Below are positions 26,812 through 35,050 of a stretch of 46,428 nucleotides of DNA, one piece after another. Source of the DNA: Lachnospiraceae bacterium (GTDB lineage Bacteria; Bacillota; Clostridia; Lachnospirales; Lachnospiraceae). Within the stretch, counting starts at the first letter, position 1. The number at the start of each line of letters is the position of its first letter. The translations under genes were made by a program, and so were the position numbers. Where the stretch lies: NCBI GenBank assembly GCA_024403485.1, contig JAKSRT010000005.1, forward strand, positions 1 through 46,428, written 5' to 3'. A model generated the notes under the pieces. It saw only the letters and a list, made by a program, of their open reading frames with translations. It had not been told where the DNA came from and made no database searches.

Positions 26812-27096
26812 ATGATTGATATTAATAATGTAAAAGAAAAGTTATTCGACTGGTCAGGAAAGGCCATGAGCAAAGGAAAAACAGCCAAGGATTATATTCA
26901 GCTCAAGGCTGAAATCAATACCTGTGAGAATGTTATTAACCGTTCTTATGCGACCCTTGGAAGAAAATATTATGAAATGTATGCAAACGGAGGCTTTAAT
27001 CCCGAATTTGAAAAACAGATGAAGGATATTGCAAATGCCAAAAAGGCAGCAAAAGAGTTAGAAGAAAAACTCGAAGATATGAAGAATGTTAAATAA
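26812..27096 (+). CDS. Small coiled-coil protein of unknown function
   Basis: A 94-residue soluble protein, almost wholly helical and rich in Lys, Glu and Ala. Residues 28-55 hold NTCENVINRSYATLGRKYYE and 66-92 a heptad-like KQMKDIANAKKAAKELEEKL, suggesting a coiled coil. The site TTAGGAGGAACAAA makes the start clear. It follows sigH by 26 bases. I do not recognise the family. Confidence 0.8.
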   Translation: MIDINNVKEKLFDWSGKAMSKGKTAKDYIQLKAEINTCENVINRSYATLGRKYYEMYANGGFNPEFEKQMKDIANAKKAAKELEEKLEDMKNVK

Positions 27097-27123
27097 TAAT
27101 GACATTTATGTTGCATATGAGAG

Positions 27124-27197
27124 GGCAGAAGGAATGGCTTGCGTACCGTGCGGATAAGCCGCACATGGCTTTAAAAGTCGGGTTCTTCTGCCTTTTT
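27124..27197 (+). terminator. Terminator with nested hairpin (structured RNA)
   Basis: GGCAGAAGGA (27124) pairs with TTCTTCTGCC (27183-27192) and T5 follows, so it can terminate. Its unusually long 50-base interior contains a second perfect stem, GTGCGG/CCGCAC (27148-27164). This is larger than an ordinary terminator and could be a small regulatory RNA element. Confidence 0.65.
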
Positions 27198-27214
27198 GTT
27201 GGAGAATAAATACT

Positions 27215-28036
27215 ATGAGCTTTACTTATTTGGACAATGCCGGGGATACCCGCATAGCATTATATTTTGTCACAAGTGAAAATGCGCTGTTTAGAATAAA
27301 TGAACCAAATCCCGGAGTTTTTATTGCTGAAAGCCCAAAGGTTATAGAACGGGCACTGGATGCGGGTTATAAAGCAGAATCGATACTTGTCAATGAAGAG
27401 CTTATCCATCAGGAGGGCAAAGATCTTATAGAAAAGATTTGGTCCAGGGGCAAAGAACAATTCCCAATTTATGTTCTTTCCGATGCCGAATTCAAAAAGA
27501 TAAAAGGCTTTAATATGACAGGCGGCATGATGGCACTGATGGAAAGAAAAAGGAATTTCGACAGCTTTGAAGCGATAAAAGAATGCAAAAGAATCGCAGT
27601 GCTTGAAGATGTGGAGAACCCAACCAATGTGGGCGCAATATTCAGATGTGCCGCAGCACTTGGAATGGATGCGGTTTTGATTACAAAAGACTCGGCGGAT
27701 CCCCTGTACAGGAGAGCGTTACGAGTCAGCATGGGCACTGTATTTTCGATTCCGTGGGCATATATCGAAAAAGACTACATTGGAAAAATAAAGCAGGCAG
27801 GATTTAAAACCGTGGCAATGGCACTTAAAGATGATTCACTGTCTCTTGAAGATAAATGCTTAAAAGAAGAAGCCAAACTGGCGGTTTTGATGGGCAATGA
27901 GGGCAACGGACTAAAAGATGATACTATCAGTCGGTCTGATTATACGGTGATGATTCCCATGGAGCACGGCGTGGATTCGCTTAATGTGGCAGGGGCGGCA
28001 TCGATAGCCTTTTGGGAACTGGGCCGAAGAAAATAA
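27215..28036 (+). CDS. TrmH/SpoU-family RNA methyltransferase
   Basis: A second SPOUT 2'-O-ribose methyltransferase, 273 residues. The N-terminal substrate-binding part (FRINEPNPGVFIAESPKVIERALDAG) precedes the catalytic motifs LEDVENPTNVGAIFRCAAALG, MGNEGNGL and IPMEHGVDSLNVAGAASIAFW, of which only the key residues are given. The target RNA is unknown; it is distinct from RlmB 1.1 kb upstream. Start follows TTGGAGAATAAATACT. Confidence 0.9.
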   Translation: MSFTYLDNAGDTRIALYFVTSENALFRINEPNPGVFIAESPKVIERALDAGYKAESILVNEELIHQEGKDLIEKIWSRGKEQFPIYVLSDAEFKKIKGFNMTGGMMALMERKRNFDSFEAIKECKRIAVLEDVENPTNVGAIFRCAAALGMDAVLITKDSADPLYRRALRVSMGTVFSIPWAYIEKDYIGKIKQAGFKTVAMALKDDSLSLEDKCLKEEAKLAVLMGNEGNGLKDDTISRSDYTVMIPMEHGVDSLNVAGAASIAFWELGRRK

Positions 28037-28124
28037 TGACTGCAAGCGATAAATATGTTAGAATATAAAAGAATTCGGGCGTTTTTCTTTTGCCTGATAT
28101 CTGATTATTACGGAGGATATTACT

Positions 28125-28514
28125 ATGGTATTAATGGGTTTAAAGAAGCAGGGCGGATGGGTTGATTCCCAGTGGGCTACAACATACCCTACTAAATGGG
28201 AGCATATGCGTAAAGCTGCTTATGTATTGGCAGACCATTATGAAGGATATGAAGTTTTGGTAGACGGAAAGAAAATTGAAGCCGCATCCAAAGAAGAATA
28301 CCTTACAATTCCCGAAGCTACAGCACTTACATTCAGAGGTATGTCTACCCTTCTTAAGCACCCTCTTTCAATAACTCTTCATAAAGACAATAACAATGCG
28401 GTTGTCAGTGTTGCGCTCACTACCGATGAATACATTTCTGCTGATTATCAGCAGGTAAATATCATGCTTTCACCTTATCTTGACGGTCTTGAAATTAATA
28501 TTTTCAGAAATTGA
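28125..28514 (+). CDS. Hypothetical protein, 129 residues
   Basis: Small cytosolic protein of unknown function. It has a mixed helix-strand pattern with aromatic residues early (GGWVDSQWATTYPTKWEHMR) and no Cys cluster, signal peptide or membrane helix. The start follows ACGGAGGATATTACT, a strong ribosome site, and a second in-frame ATG lies three codons later. A terminator follows, so it is transcribed alone or with the upstream methylase. I do not recognise the family. Confidence 0.75.
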   Translation: MVLMGLKKQGGWVDSQWATTYPTKWEHMRKAAYVLADHYEGYEVLVDGKKIEAASKEEYLTIPEATALTFRGMSTLLKHPLSITLHKDNNNAVVSVALTTDEYISADYQQVNIMLSPYLDGLEINIFRN

Positions 28515-28541
28515 TAAGGCAATATATCTGATAATCGAAAT

Positions 28542-28566
28542 CGGCAGTTTTAGGACTGCCGTTTCA
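28542..28566 (+). terminator. Terminator after the 129-residue gene
   Basis: CGGCAGT/ACTGCCG seven-base stem with a six-base loop and the tail TTTCATTT; a moderate terminator. Confidence 0.6.
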
Positions 28567-28583
28567 TTTAGGGGAGGACTGGA

Positions 28584-29369
28584 ATGGAAGTAAAATGCGA
28601 ATATTGCGGTTCGATGATACCGGCAACGGCAGATAAGTGTCCCAATTGCGGCGGTACCAACGAAAATATGCAAAGAAGTGTCAATGGGACACCAAAAACC
28701 ATAGCTGAACTGCAGAACTGGTACCGGGCAATGAATCTTCCGCCTGAAAATGTTACCAGATTTTTTATAGGTAAAAATATCAATGAACCCAGAGCTTTCG
28801 GTATTTATGAGCAGGAAGGCGAGTTTATTGTTTATAAGAACAAGGACGATGGTTCAAGAGCGGTCAGATACAGAGGACGTGATGAAGCATATGCAGTTAA
28901 CGAACTGTATCTTAAGTTAAAGGCAGAAATACTTAATCAAAAGAGCAATAATATTGCAAGAAACAGTTCGCGGCCTGCTCCTAAGAAAAAGAGCAATTTA
29001 TGGGTTATTGTATGGGCTGTGTTTGCTATGACCGGCCTCATGGTATCCTGTTTTGATAATCTTCAGCATAAGAATGACGGTTATTATTCAGATGGCTCCG
29101 GAGTTTATTACAATTACGGAAGTGACTGGTATGCCTATGACAGTAACTACGGCGATTATATCTACGTTGACAGTCCCTGGTTTGTTGACAACAAGGAAGA
29201 TTACAATGTAGAAGATTCTGCATATGAATATACTTCTTACGATTTTAAGGACTCCACAGCCTGGGATGATATACAGGCTTCAGAGAGCTATTCAAACGAT
29301 TCGGATTACAGCTGGGACTCAGGTTCCGACTGGGATTCAGGCGGCTCCGACTGGGGCAGTGACTGGTAA
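28584..29369 (+). CDS. Zinc-ribbon membrane protein with Ser/Asp/Tyr/Trp-rich tail
   Basis: A 261-residue protein of unknown function. An N-terminal zinc ribbon (Cys5, Cys8, Cys19, Cys22) precedes a folded region (about 38-118), a basic linker and one hydrophobic helix (139-157). The last 100 residues are low-complexity, dominated by Ser, Asp, Gly, Tyr and Trp and ending in repeats of SDWDSGG type. With the ribbon inside, the tail would be outside. The Cys in VSC (about 156) at the helix end could be a lipid site but lacks a proper lipobox context. Start follows GGGGAGGACTGGA. It precedes the xylanase by 35 bases. Confidence 0.82.
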   Translation: MEVKCEYCGSMIPATADKCPNCGGTNENMQRSVNGTPKTIAELQNWYRAMNLPPENVTRFFIGKNINEPRAFGIYEQEGEFIVYKNKDDGSRAVRYRGRDEAYAVNELYLKLKAEILNQKSNNIARNSSRPAPKKKSNLWVIVWAVFAMTGLMVSCFDNLQHKNDGYYSDGSGVYYNYGSDWYAYDSNYGDYIYVDSPWFVDNKEDYNVEDSAYEYTSYDFKDSTAWDDIQASESYSNDSDYSWDSGSDWDSGGSDWGSDW

Positions 29370-29404
29370 AATATTGGGTATATATGCAAAAAGGGGATTA
29401 TTTT

Positions 29405-31486
29405 ATGCCTACCAGAGAGGAATTTAGTCTTAAGGACATTTATAAAGAATATTTTAAAATAGGTACAGCGGTGGAAAGAAAAACCGAGAAGTTTGCGAAT
29501 AACGAAATCGGCAATCCGGATAAAGAAAAACTTATTACGGAACAGTTTTCCAGTATGACTTTTGCCAATGAACTTAAGCCCATGTATAACATGGGCTTTG
29601 CTTCTGAGAGAGCAAAAGAAGATTACCTTCCGCTGGAAATTAACAAAATCGGCCGGGAAATGCTTGACTGGGCGAAGGCCAATAATATGCCTGTAAGAGG
29701 GCATGTGCTTGTATGGCATTCCCAGTGTCCCGATGAAGCTTTTTGTAAAGGCTACAAGCCAATCAGAATTCCGACAGACCCCGAAAAACTTAAGGAGAAT
29801 CCGATTCTTAAGAGGTTTGAGAAGCTGGATCCGGTATGCTTTGTAGACAGGGATACCATGCTGGCCAGGTTAAAAACATATATCTATGAAGTTATGGATT
29901 ATATGTACAAAGAAGGATTTGGACGTACGATTTATGCCTGGGACGTGGTCAATGAGGCCATAGAGCCTATGGATAAAAGAGAAACAGGTTTAAGAAACAG
30001 CTACTGGCTTCAGGTGATAGGTGAAGACTTTATTTATTATGCATTTAAGTATGCCAATGAAGCTCTTGACGAAGTGATTCCCAAATATGCTTCACTGTAT
30101 AATGTCGATCCTTCCGACGAGGGAGGGCTTAAAGAACTCCGCCCCCTTCTTTTTTATAATGATTACGGTGAATTTGCACCGGACAGAAAGAAGGCAATTA
30201 TCGATATGTTTACTGCTGAGGCTAACGGCCACGGCAGTATTATGAGCGAAAAACTCATTACAGGTATCGGAATGCAGAGTCATATAAGTGATAACATAGA
30301 CCTTGAACAGTACAAAGAAGCACTTTATGAGTATGGTTCTTTTGGCCTTCCGGTTCATATTACCGAGCTGGATGTCAAGTGTACCTGCATGAATAAGAAC
30401 AGGGAATATTATCAGGCTGTATTTTATAAAAAGTACTTTGAACTTCTTATTAAAGCAAAAGAGGACGGCATAAAGCTTGAGTCGGTTACTCTTTGGGGGC
30501 TTACGGATGATAACTCCTGGATAAGAGGAGCCGATCCCCTTCCTTTTAATGCCGAATTACAATCCAAGAAAGCCTTTGATGCCATGGTATATGCCGTTAA
30601 GGGCGGAGAACTTGGTGAACCTGAAAAGATAGAACTTAATCTTGAGGACAGATTTTTTGATTTTGAAGATGCTGCAAACGGAGAAAAGCCCGATCTTGAA
30701 AAGCTTGGCTTTAAACCGCTAGGGTTCTGTCGTATGGAACTTTCGGACAAGGAAGCACATTCCGGTAAGAACTCTGTTTTCAGTCCTTTCAGAGCCGGAG
30801 ACTGGTGTGGCGTGATGTTCGACATTTCAGACTTTATCGGCCAGACAATTGAAGTCAGCGCGTGGGTTAAGAGCCCGGCAAAAGAAGTATTTATCAAAAC
30901 AGATAATGGAGAAAAGACTTTAGCATCGATTAACTGCCCGGGCGGTAACTGGACCGAGATTAAGTCTGTAGTTTCCATTCCGTCCAATCTTCACTCTATT
31001 GTTCTTTATTTTGGAACAATTGAAGAAAGCAGAGAGACGATGAGCCCGCTTTATATTGATGAGGTTTCAATCAAATTAAGGGGAATCGTCGAAAGCTTCG
31101 AAGAAGAGACGAATATTGCATCAATTCGAGGTGCAGGACACCTTCCTTTCTTAAGCGTAACCGATAAGGAATCCGTGGACGGAAGGTCCCATTCTTTAAG
31201 TGTTGTAAGACAGGAAAAGGATGCTACGGTAAAATTCAACATTTCACCATATATTGGCAAAAAAGTTTCTGTTTCGCTGTACATCAAGACTTTGGATAAA
31301 GTTGCGAAGATAGGACTTGAAGGTTCTCCTTCAAAAGAGGTGGCAGCAGTTTCGGTTAAAGACGGGTGGAATCTGATAGAAGGAGTTATTGACATTCCCG
31401 CGGATTTAACGACCGCAGAAGTTTATGTGGAAACAGACGGAAATGCACCGATGTACATCGATGATATTTTTGTAAAGATGATATAA
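29405..31486 (+). CDS. Intracellular GH10 xylanase with two C-terminal beta-sandwich modules
   Basis: Endo-1,4-beta-xylanase of family 10, 693 residues. Acid/base Glu184 lies in WDVVNEAI and nucleophile Glu321 in HITELDVK; RGHVLVWHSQ and TLWGLTDDNSW are the other barrel signatures. Two similar beta-sandwich modules of the CBM4/9/22 kind follow (about 412-550 and 555-693), each ending in a YIDEVSIKL or YIDDIFVKM strand. There is no signal peptide, so the enzyme stays in the cytosol and presumably shortens imported xylo-oligosaccharides, which makes binding modules surprising. Start at 29405 follows AAAGGGGATTATTTT; an ATG at 29384 is also in frame. Confidence 0.93.
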   Translation: MPTREEFSLKDIYKEYFKIGTAVERKTEKFANNEIGNPDKEKLITEQFSSMTFANELKPMYNMGFASERAKEDYLPLEINKIGREMLDWAKANNMPVRGHVLVWHSQCPDEAFCKGYKPIRIPTDPEKLKENPILKRFEKLDPVCFVDRDTMLARLKTYIYEVMDYMYKEGFGRTIYAWDVVNEAIEPMDKRETGLRNSYWLQVIGEDFIYYAFKYANEALDEVIPKYASLYNVDPSDEGGLKELRPLLFYNDYGEFAPDRKKAIIDMFTAEANGHGSIMSEKLITGIGMQSHISDNIDLEQYKEALYEYGSFGLPVHITELDVKCTCMNKNREYYQAVFYKKYFELLIKAKEDGIKLESVTLWGLTDDNSWIRGADPLPFNAELQSKKAFDAMVYAVKGGELGEPEKIELNLEDRFFDFEDAANGEKPDLEKLGFKPLGFCRMELSDKEAHSGKNSVFSPFRAGDWCGVMFDISDFIGQTIEVSAWVKSPAKEVFIKTDNGEKTLASINCPGGNWTEIKSVVSIPSNLHSIVLYFGTIEESRETMSPLYIDEVSIKLRGIVESFEEETNIASIRGAGHLPFLSVTDKESVDGRSHSLSVVRQEKDATVKFNISPYIGKKVSVSLYIKTLDKVAKIGLEGSPSKEVAAVSVKDGWNLIEGVIDIPADLTTAEVYVETDGNAPMYIDDIFVKMI

Positions 31487-31580
31487 TCGTTTTTGATGAT
31501 ACAACCCATATAATGGTGCAAATAATTAGTGCCTCTGTTTTATTATTTACTATTCATGGGGGCACAAATACAAGGAAGTC

Positions 31581-31627
31581 AAACCGACAAAAGTGTGTTT
31601 TTTTCTTTTGTCGGTTTATTTTTTTAC
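31581..31627 (+). terminator. Terminator after the xylanase gene
   Basis: AAACCGACAAAAG and CTTTTGTCGGTTT form a 13-base perfect stem followed by ATTTTTTT. Confidence 0.93.
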
Positions 31628-31698
31628 GCAAAAATTATTAAAGCGCAAAAAAAGCCTGTTTTCGCAAAAAAAGCAACAATTCGTTAATAAAATTTCAA

Positions 31699-31704
31699 TA
31701 TAAT
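31699..31704 (+). promoter_or_regulatory. Probable -10 box of the histidine kinase gene
   Basis: A perfect TATAAT lies 55 bases before the start codon in an A-rich stretch. No good -35 box is visible, so the promoter may need an activator. Confidence 0.4.
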
Positions 31705-31759
31705 CTCTCCGAATGGCTGAAGAGGCATTATTTTGTATGCATTTTTTGAGGATATGTTA

Positions 31760-33502
31760 ATGGAAAGACTGAGTCGGAAAGAACGCTATGAAAAGCATGT
31801 TCTTTTTAGAGAAGAATATACGGATAAGCAGATACTAAAAGCTGTATTTGCAGGCTCTGTGGGTACATTCCACAGCATATTCAGCATGGTGTTTTTGTAT
31901 CGTTTTGCGAGTATGCATACGCATGAATTTTTGATGCAATCAATTCATCTTTTTGCCTATTCACTTTTTATCTTATTTATGGCTGCTTTCTTCAAATGCT
32001 GTAAATGGGAAAATTTAAAAGCTAAAGAAAATTATGGGGCATTTGTTGTTATATCCGGGTCTGTTGCTTATATTTGCTGGGGCTTTCAGGTTATGCATTT
32101 GTCGATAAAGGCGGGAAGGACAACAAATTATATTCCCCTTCTTTTACTGTATACTTTATGTCTGATGGTATTTTATTATTTACCGGCTGTTTATGTTGCA
32201 TTTTATGCTTTTTGCTGTTCGGGAGCGGTTTATTTCTTTATTATTGCTCCGGAAAACAAACCGGATTACCGTATTTTGGTTAATGTATTCATATTCGGAC
32301 TTATTATTACTGTGATTTCGATAATAAGATATTACTCCGACAGAGAACGTTTTTTTGCCGAACGAAGAGCTGATGAAATAAACGAATCAAAGAGACTTTT
32401 CCTGGCATCCATGAATCATGAATTGAGAAGCCCGCTGAATGGTGTCATAGGTTCCATTCAGGTGCTGCGGGATGATGCTTCATTATCTTCAGAACAGAGA
32501 GAAAACCTTAATAATACATATCAGTCAGCGCAAATAATGCTTCAGATAGTTAACGACCTTCTTGATTACTCCAAAATGGAAACAAAAGAGTTTGCTATTT
32601 ACGAGTCGGCGTTTGATTACAGAGATATTATTAATTCGGTAAAGCAGAGCGCTACGGCAACAGCTAAGTCAAAGGGACTTTCTTTTGCACTAAATATACC
32701 TGGCAATACTCCGGGTATTTATAAAGGCGACGCAACAAGAATCGAGCAGATTATTATTAACCTATTGACGAATGCTGTTAAGTATACCGATGAGGGAAAG
32801 GTTTCGCTGGATTCGTTTTATGAAAATGGTGAATTGGTTATAAAAGTGTCAGACACCGGCCAGGGCATTTCGGAAGAAGCTCAGAAGATTCTGTTCTCAC
32901 CATTTGTAAGGCTTAACGAAGAGAAAAATGCTCATATTCAGGGAACAGGCCTTGGTCTTTCCATAGTTAAAAGCCTCGTGGACAGAATGAACGGAACCAT
33001 AGAAGTGGAGTCTAAGCTTACAGTAGGTTCCACATTTATCGTAAGGCTCCCTCTGCCCGTAGAGGATAAGGATGTTTGCTTTGAACAGGTTAAGGTCATT
33101 GAAGAGGTTGTTTCCGATGCGGAAGACTTCAGCAAATTCTCAATCCTTTACGTAGATGACATGAAAGTAAATCTTACCGTTTTTGCGGGACTTCTCAAAA
33201 AAACGGGCATTAAACTTACAACGGCTCTGTCAGGTCCGGCAGCCATTGATCTTTGCAATGAACAGAAATTTGATTTGATTTTCACGGATCATCAAATGCC
33301 TGACATGGATGGTGTTGAAACTTTTGAACATATTCATAATGAAAGTACATACAATAAGGATACAAAGGTCATCATTCTTACTGCGAATGCAGGAAGCGAT
33401 TATGAAGAGAAATACAAAGCAATCGGTTTTGACAGATATATGACCAAACCTGTAATGAAGGGTGACTTACTTAATGTGCTTAATGAAGAGTTAATCGGAT
33501 AG
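31760..33502 (+). CDS. Hybrid sensor histidine kinase/response regulator
   Basis: Membrane-bound signalling protein, 580 residues. Six hydrophobic helices (about 28-190) with short loops form the sensor; there is no large outside domain. HisKA follows with phosphoacceptor His220 in SMNHELRSPLNG, then HATPase with NLLTNAVKYTDEGK, DTGQGIS and GTGLGLSIV. A receiver domain at the C-terminus has phospho-acceptor Asp510 in FTDHQMPDMDG and the conserved TKP lysine. I chose ATG 31760 because GAGGA is spaced correctly only from it. No separate regulator or transfer protein is adjacent, so the output partner is unknown. Confidence 0.92.
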   Translation: MERLSRKERYEKHVLFREEYTDKQILKAVFAGSVGTFHSIFSMVFLYRFASMHTHEFLMQSIHLFAYSLFILFMAAFFKCCKWENLKAKENYGAFVVISGSVAYICWGFQVMHLSIKAGRTTNYIPLLLLYTLCLMVFYYLPAVYVAFYAFCCSGAVYFFIIAPENKPDYRILVNVFIFGLIITVISIIRYYSDRERFFAERRADEINESKRLFLASMNHELRSPLNGVIGSIQVLRDDASLSSEQRENLNNTYQSAQIMLQIVNDLLDYSKMETKEFAIYESAFDYRDIINSVKQSATATAKSKGLSFALNIPGNTPGIYKGDATRIEQIIINLLTNAVKYTDEGKVSLDSFYENGELVIKVSDTGQGISEEAQKILFSPFVRLNEEKNAHIQGTGLGLSIVKSLVDRMNGTIEVESKLTVGSTFIVRLPLPVEDKDVCFEQVKVIEEVVSDAEDFSKFSILYVDDMKVNLTVFAGLLKKTGIKLTTALSGPAAIDLCNEQKFDLIFTDHQMPDMDGVETFEHIHNESTYNKDTKVIILTANAGSDYEEKYKAIGFDRYMTKPVMKGDLLNVLNEELIG

Positions 33503-33523
33503 GAAGTGTTTGGATAATATGGG

Positions 33524-33549
33524 AGGCGGCTTTTATAAGCCGCCTTTTT
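33524..33549 (+). terminator. Terminator after the hybrid kinase gene
   Basis: AGGCGGCTT/AAGCCGCCT nine-base stem, four-base loop, TTTTT tail. Confidence 0.93.
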
Positions 33550-33580
33550 GTTTGCCTTAGGTGGGCCTTTTGGCTACTGG

Positions 33581-33618
33581 TGAGCTGCTTGGGGACGGGG
33601 TTAGTAGCTCATTTTTTT
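33581..33618 (+). terminator. Second hairpin with G-rich loop and T7
   Basis: TGAGCT (33581) pairs with AGCTCA (33606-33611) and T7 follows. The loop carries GGGGACGGGG TTAGTAG, a variant of the motif at 16139. It is either a backup terminator or an intergenic repeat element. Confidence 0.5.
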
Positions 33619-33654
33619 GTTTGGCACGAAAATTGGTAATAAAAGCGAGTTTGT

Positions 33655-34086
33655 TGAATCTGTTACCTAAAGCTGCCGGTTGCGGTCAGGATTTCCGTGA
33701 GAATTAGGTAATGAAAGCAGTATTTTTGAATCTGTTACCTAAAGCAGCCGGTTGCGGTCAGGATTTCCGTGAGAATTAGGTAATGAAAGCGTTATTTTTG
33801 AATCTGTTACCTAAAGCAGCCTGCTGCGGTCAGGATTCCTGCGAGAATTAGGTGATGAAAGCGTTATTTTTGAATCTGTTACCTAAAGCTGCCGGTTGCG
33901 GTCAGGATTCCTGCGAGAATTAGGTGATGAAAGCGTTATTTTTGAATCTGTTACCTAAAGCAGCCGGTTGCGGTCAGAATTTTCGCGAGAATTAGGTAAT
34001 GAAAACGTTATTTTTGAATCTGTTACCTAAAGCTGCCGGCTGCGGTCAGGATTCCTGCGAGAATTAGGTAATGAATGCGTTATTTT
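33655..34086 (+). repeat. Six 72-bp tandem repeats
   Basis: Units begin TGAATCTGTTACC at 33655, 33727, 33799, 33871, 33943 and 34015, exactly 72 bases apart. A partial unit precedes (about 33634) and a decayed seventh copy follows (34086 to about 34160). Each unit has TTACCTAA and, 41 bases later, TTAGGTAA, which are complementary. In copies 3 and 4 the right arm is TTAGGTGA, which still pairs in RNA through a U-G pair. The right arm can also pair with the left arm of the next unit. There are no unique spacers, so this is not a CRISPR array. Confidence 0.95.
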
Positions 34087-34380
34087 GAAAGTTGTTGCCT
34101 TAGATTGCCGATCGAGGACAAAATGTGTGAGTGAAATAGATGATGTGAGTTTGATTTTTGATTTATTGCAAAAATGTGGAAAATAAAAAAGACCATTAGC
34201 TGGTTGTCAACACTCAGGCTGCAATCGCCGTCAGCGACAATCGGATTTGGTCTTGTGGAAAGAATACTACAAATTGCGATTGTTGACAATCTGAATAAGA
34301 AATACTTAATAAATCCGACAAAAAATAATTTAAATGCTACATATATTTATAGTGGACAAAGAAAACTTCGGTAAGAAGGA
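34087..34380. other. Repeat remnant and inverted-repeat region
   Basis: After the decayed seventh repeat copy, TTGTCAACA (about 34205) and TGTTGACAA (about 34279) form a nine-base inverted pair; AAGACCA/TGGTCTT and ACAATCG/CGATTGT pair inside it. An open frame of 66 codons (34174-34374) crosses this structure but has no ribosome site or family resemblance, so I do not call it a gene. Confidence 0.45.
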
Positions 34381-35050
34381 TAAATAAGAATAAGCCACGG
34401 AATTGATTTTGAAATGATAATGATAGAAATTGATAGAATAGAAAGAGGTTAGTACAAGATACTTCCACTGTTTGAAATATTTCAAATAGCTATGAAAAAG
34501 CGCCTATAGTCTTGAGAACATCGGCATTTCTGCCAATCTCAAAGCAGTAAACGCTCATCGGGCCGGAAACGCAGGGGGAGGCTGAAACTTACCGAAACTG
34601 AAACCGAGCAAGAGCACACTAGCAGATGTCTTATTATTAGTCAAGGATTTGTTTGAAAATAAAAACGATTTAATTTATCATTGAAACAATAAGTGCAATA
34701 CCTAACATTCCGGATGAACATTTTGAAAAATATTTTCATGATGCAAGTGGAAATAAATTATACACATTTTAGTGTGCTAACAAATGGATAAAACAAAGGA
34801 TAGTAGGAAGCTCAACCCCAATGGAGTGCGACAAAGTTTGAGAAAAAGGAATAGCAAAATTATGTATAATTTTGCTTACACTCGTAGGCATTTTCTATGT
34901 GGCACCGCGTCATAAATTTGCTTAGGTAAATATATTTATTAATGACGGTAGGTAATGTAAATTTTATTCACGCTTTAGTTGCATTTCATTCACACTTTTT
35001 TCGTTAAACCTACTTAACAATTGTTAAAAATACGTAACATTATAGGCACT
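34381..35050. other. Gene-poor decayed region, possible mobile-element remnant
   Basis: No intact gene. A strong hairpin (34512-34542, TTGAGA/TCTCAA with inner GGCA/TGCC) precedes a locally GC-richer stretch (34540-34615). Protein-like fragments without starts lie at 34615-34772. A 43-codon frame (34784-34915) has no ribosome site. The mixture suggests remains of an inserted element or lost gene; origin is not recognised. Confidence 0.4.
34615..34772 (+). pseudogene. Possible frameshifted gene fragment
   Basis: One frame reads STLADVLLLVKDLFENKNDL and stops at 34682; a shifted frame from 34677 continues IETISAIPNIPDEHFEKYF and ends at a TAG (34770). Both halves look protein-like and a one-base shift would join them. 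No start codon or ribosome site is present and I do not recognise the family, so this is a weak call. Confidence 0.3.

Noticed and set aside
28155-28161. Possible frameshift between the 129-residue gene and the zinc-ribbon gene
   Set aside because: Each has its own ribosome site and a terminator lies between them.
30424-30987. Minus-strand open frame of 187 codons inside the xylanase gene
   Set aside because: Ser/Pro-rich composition typical of an antisense shadow; the plus-strand protein is clearly real.
33655-34086. CRISPR array
   Set aside because: The units are contiguous 72-bp copies with no unique spacers and no cas genes nearby.
34174-34374. 66-codon plus-strand frame as a small gene
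   Set aside because: It lies across inverted repeats, has no ribosome site and resembles nothing known to me.
34784-34915. 43-codon plus-strand frame (MDKTKDSRK...)
   Set aside because: No ribosome site and surrounded by decayed sequence; chance length.
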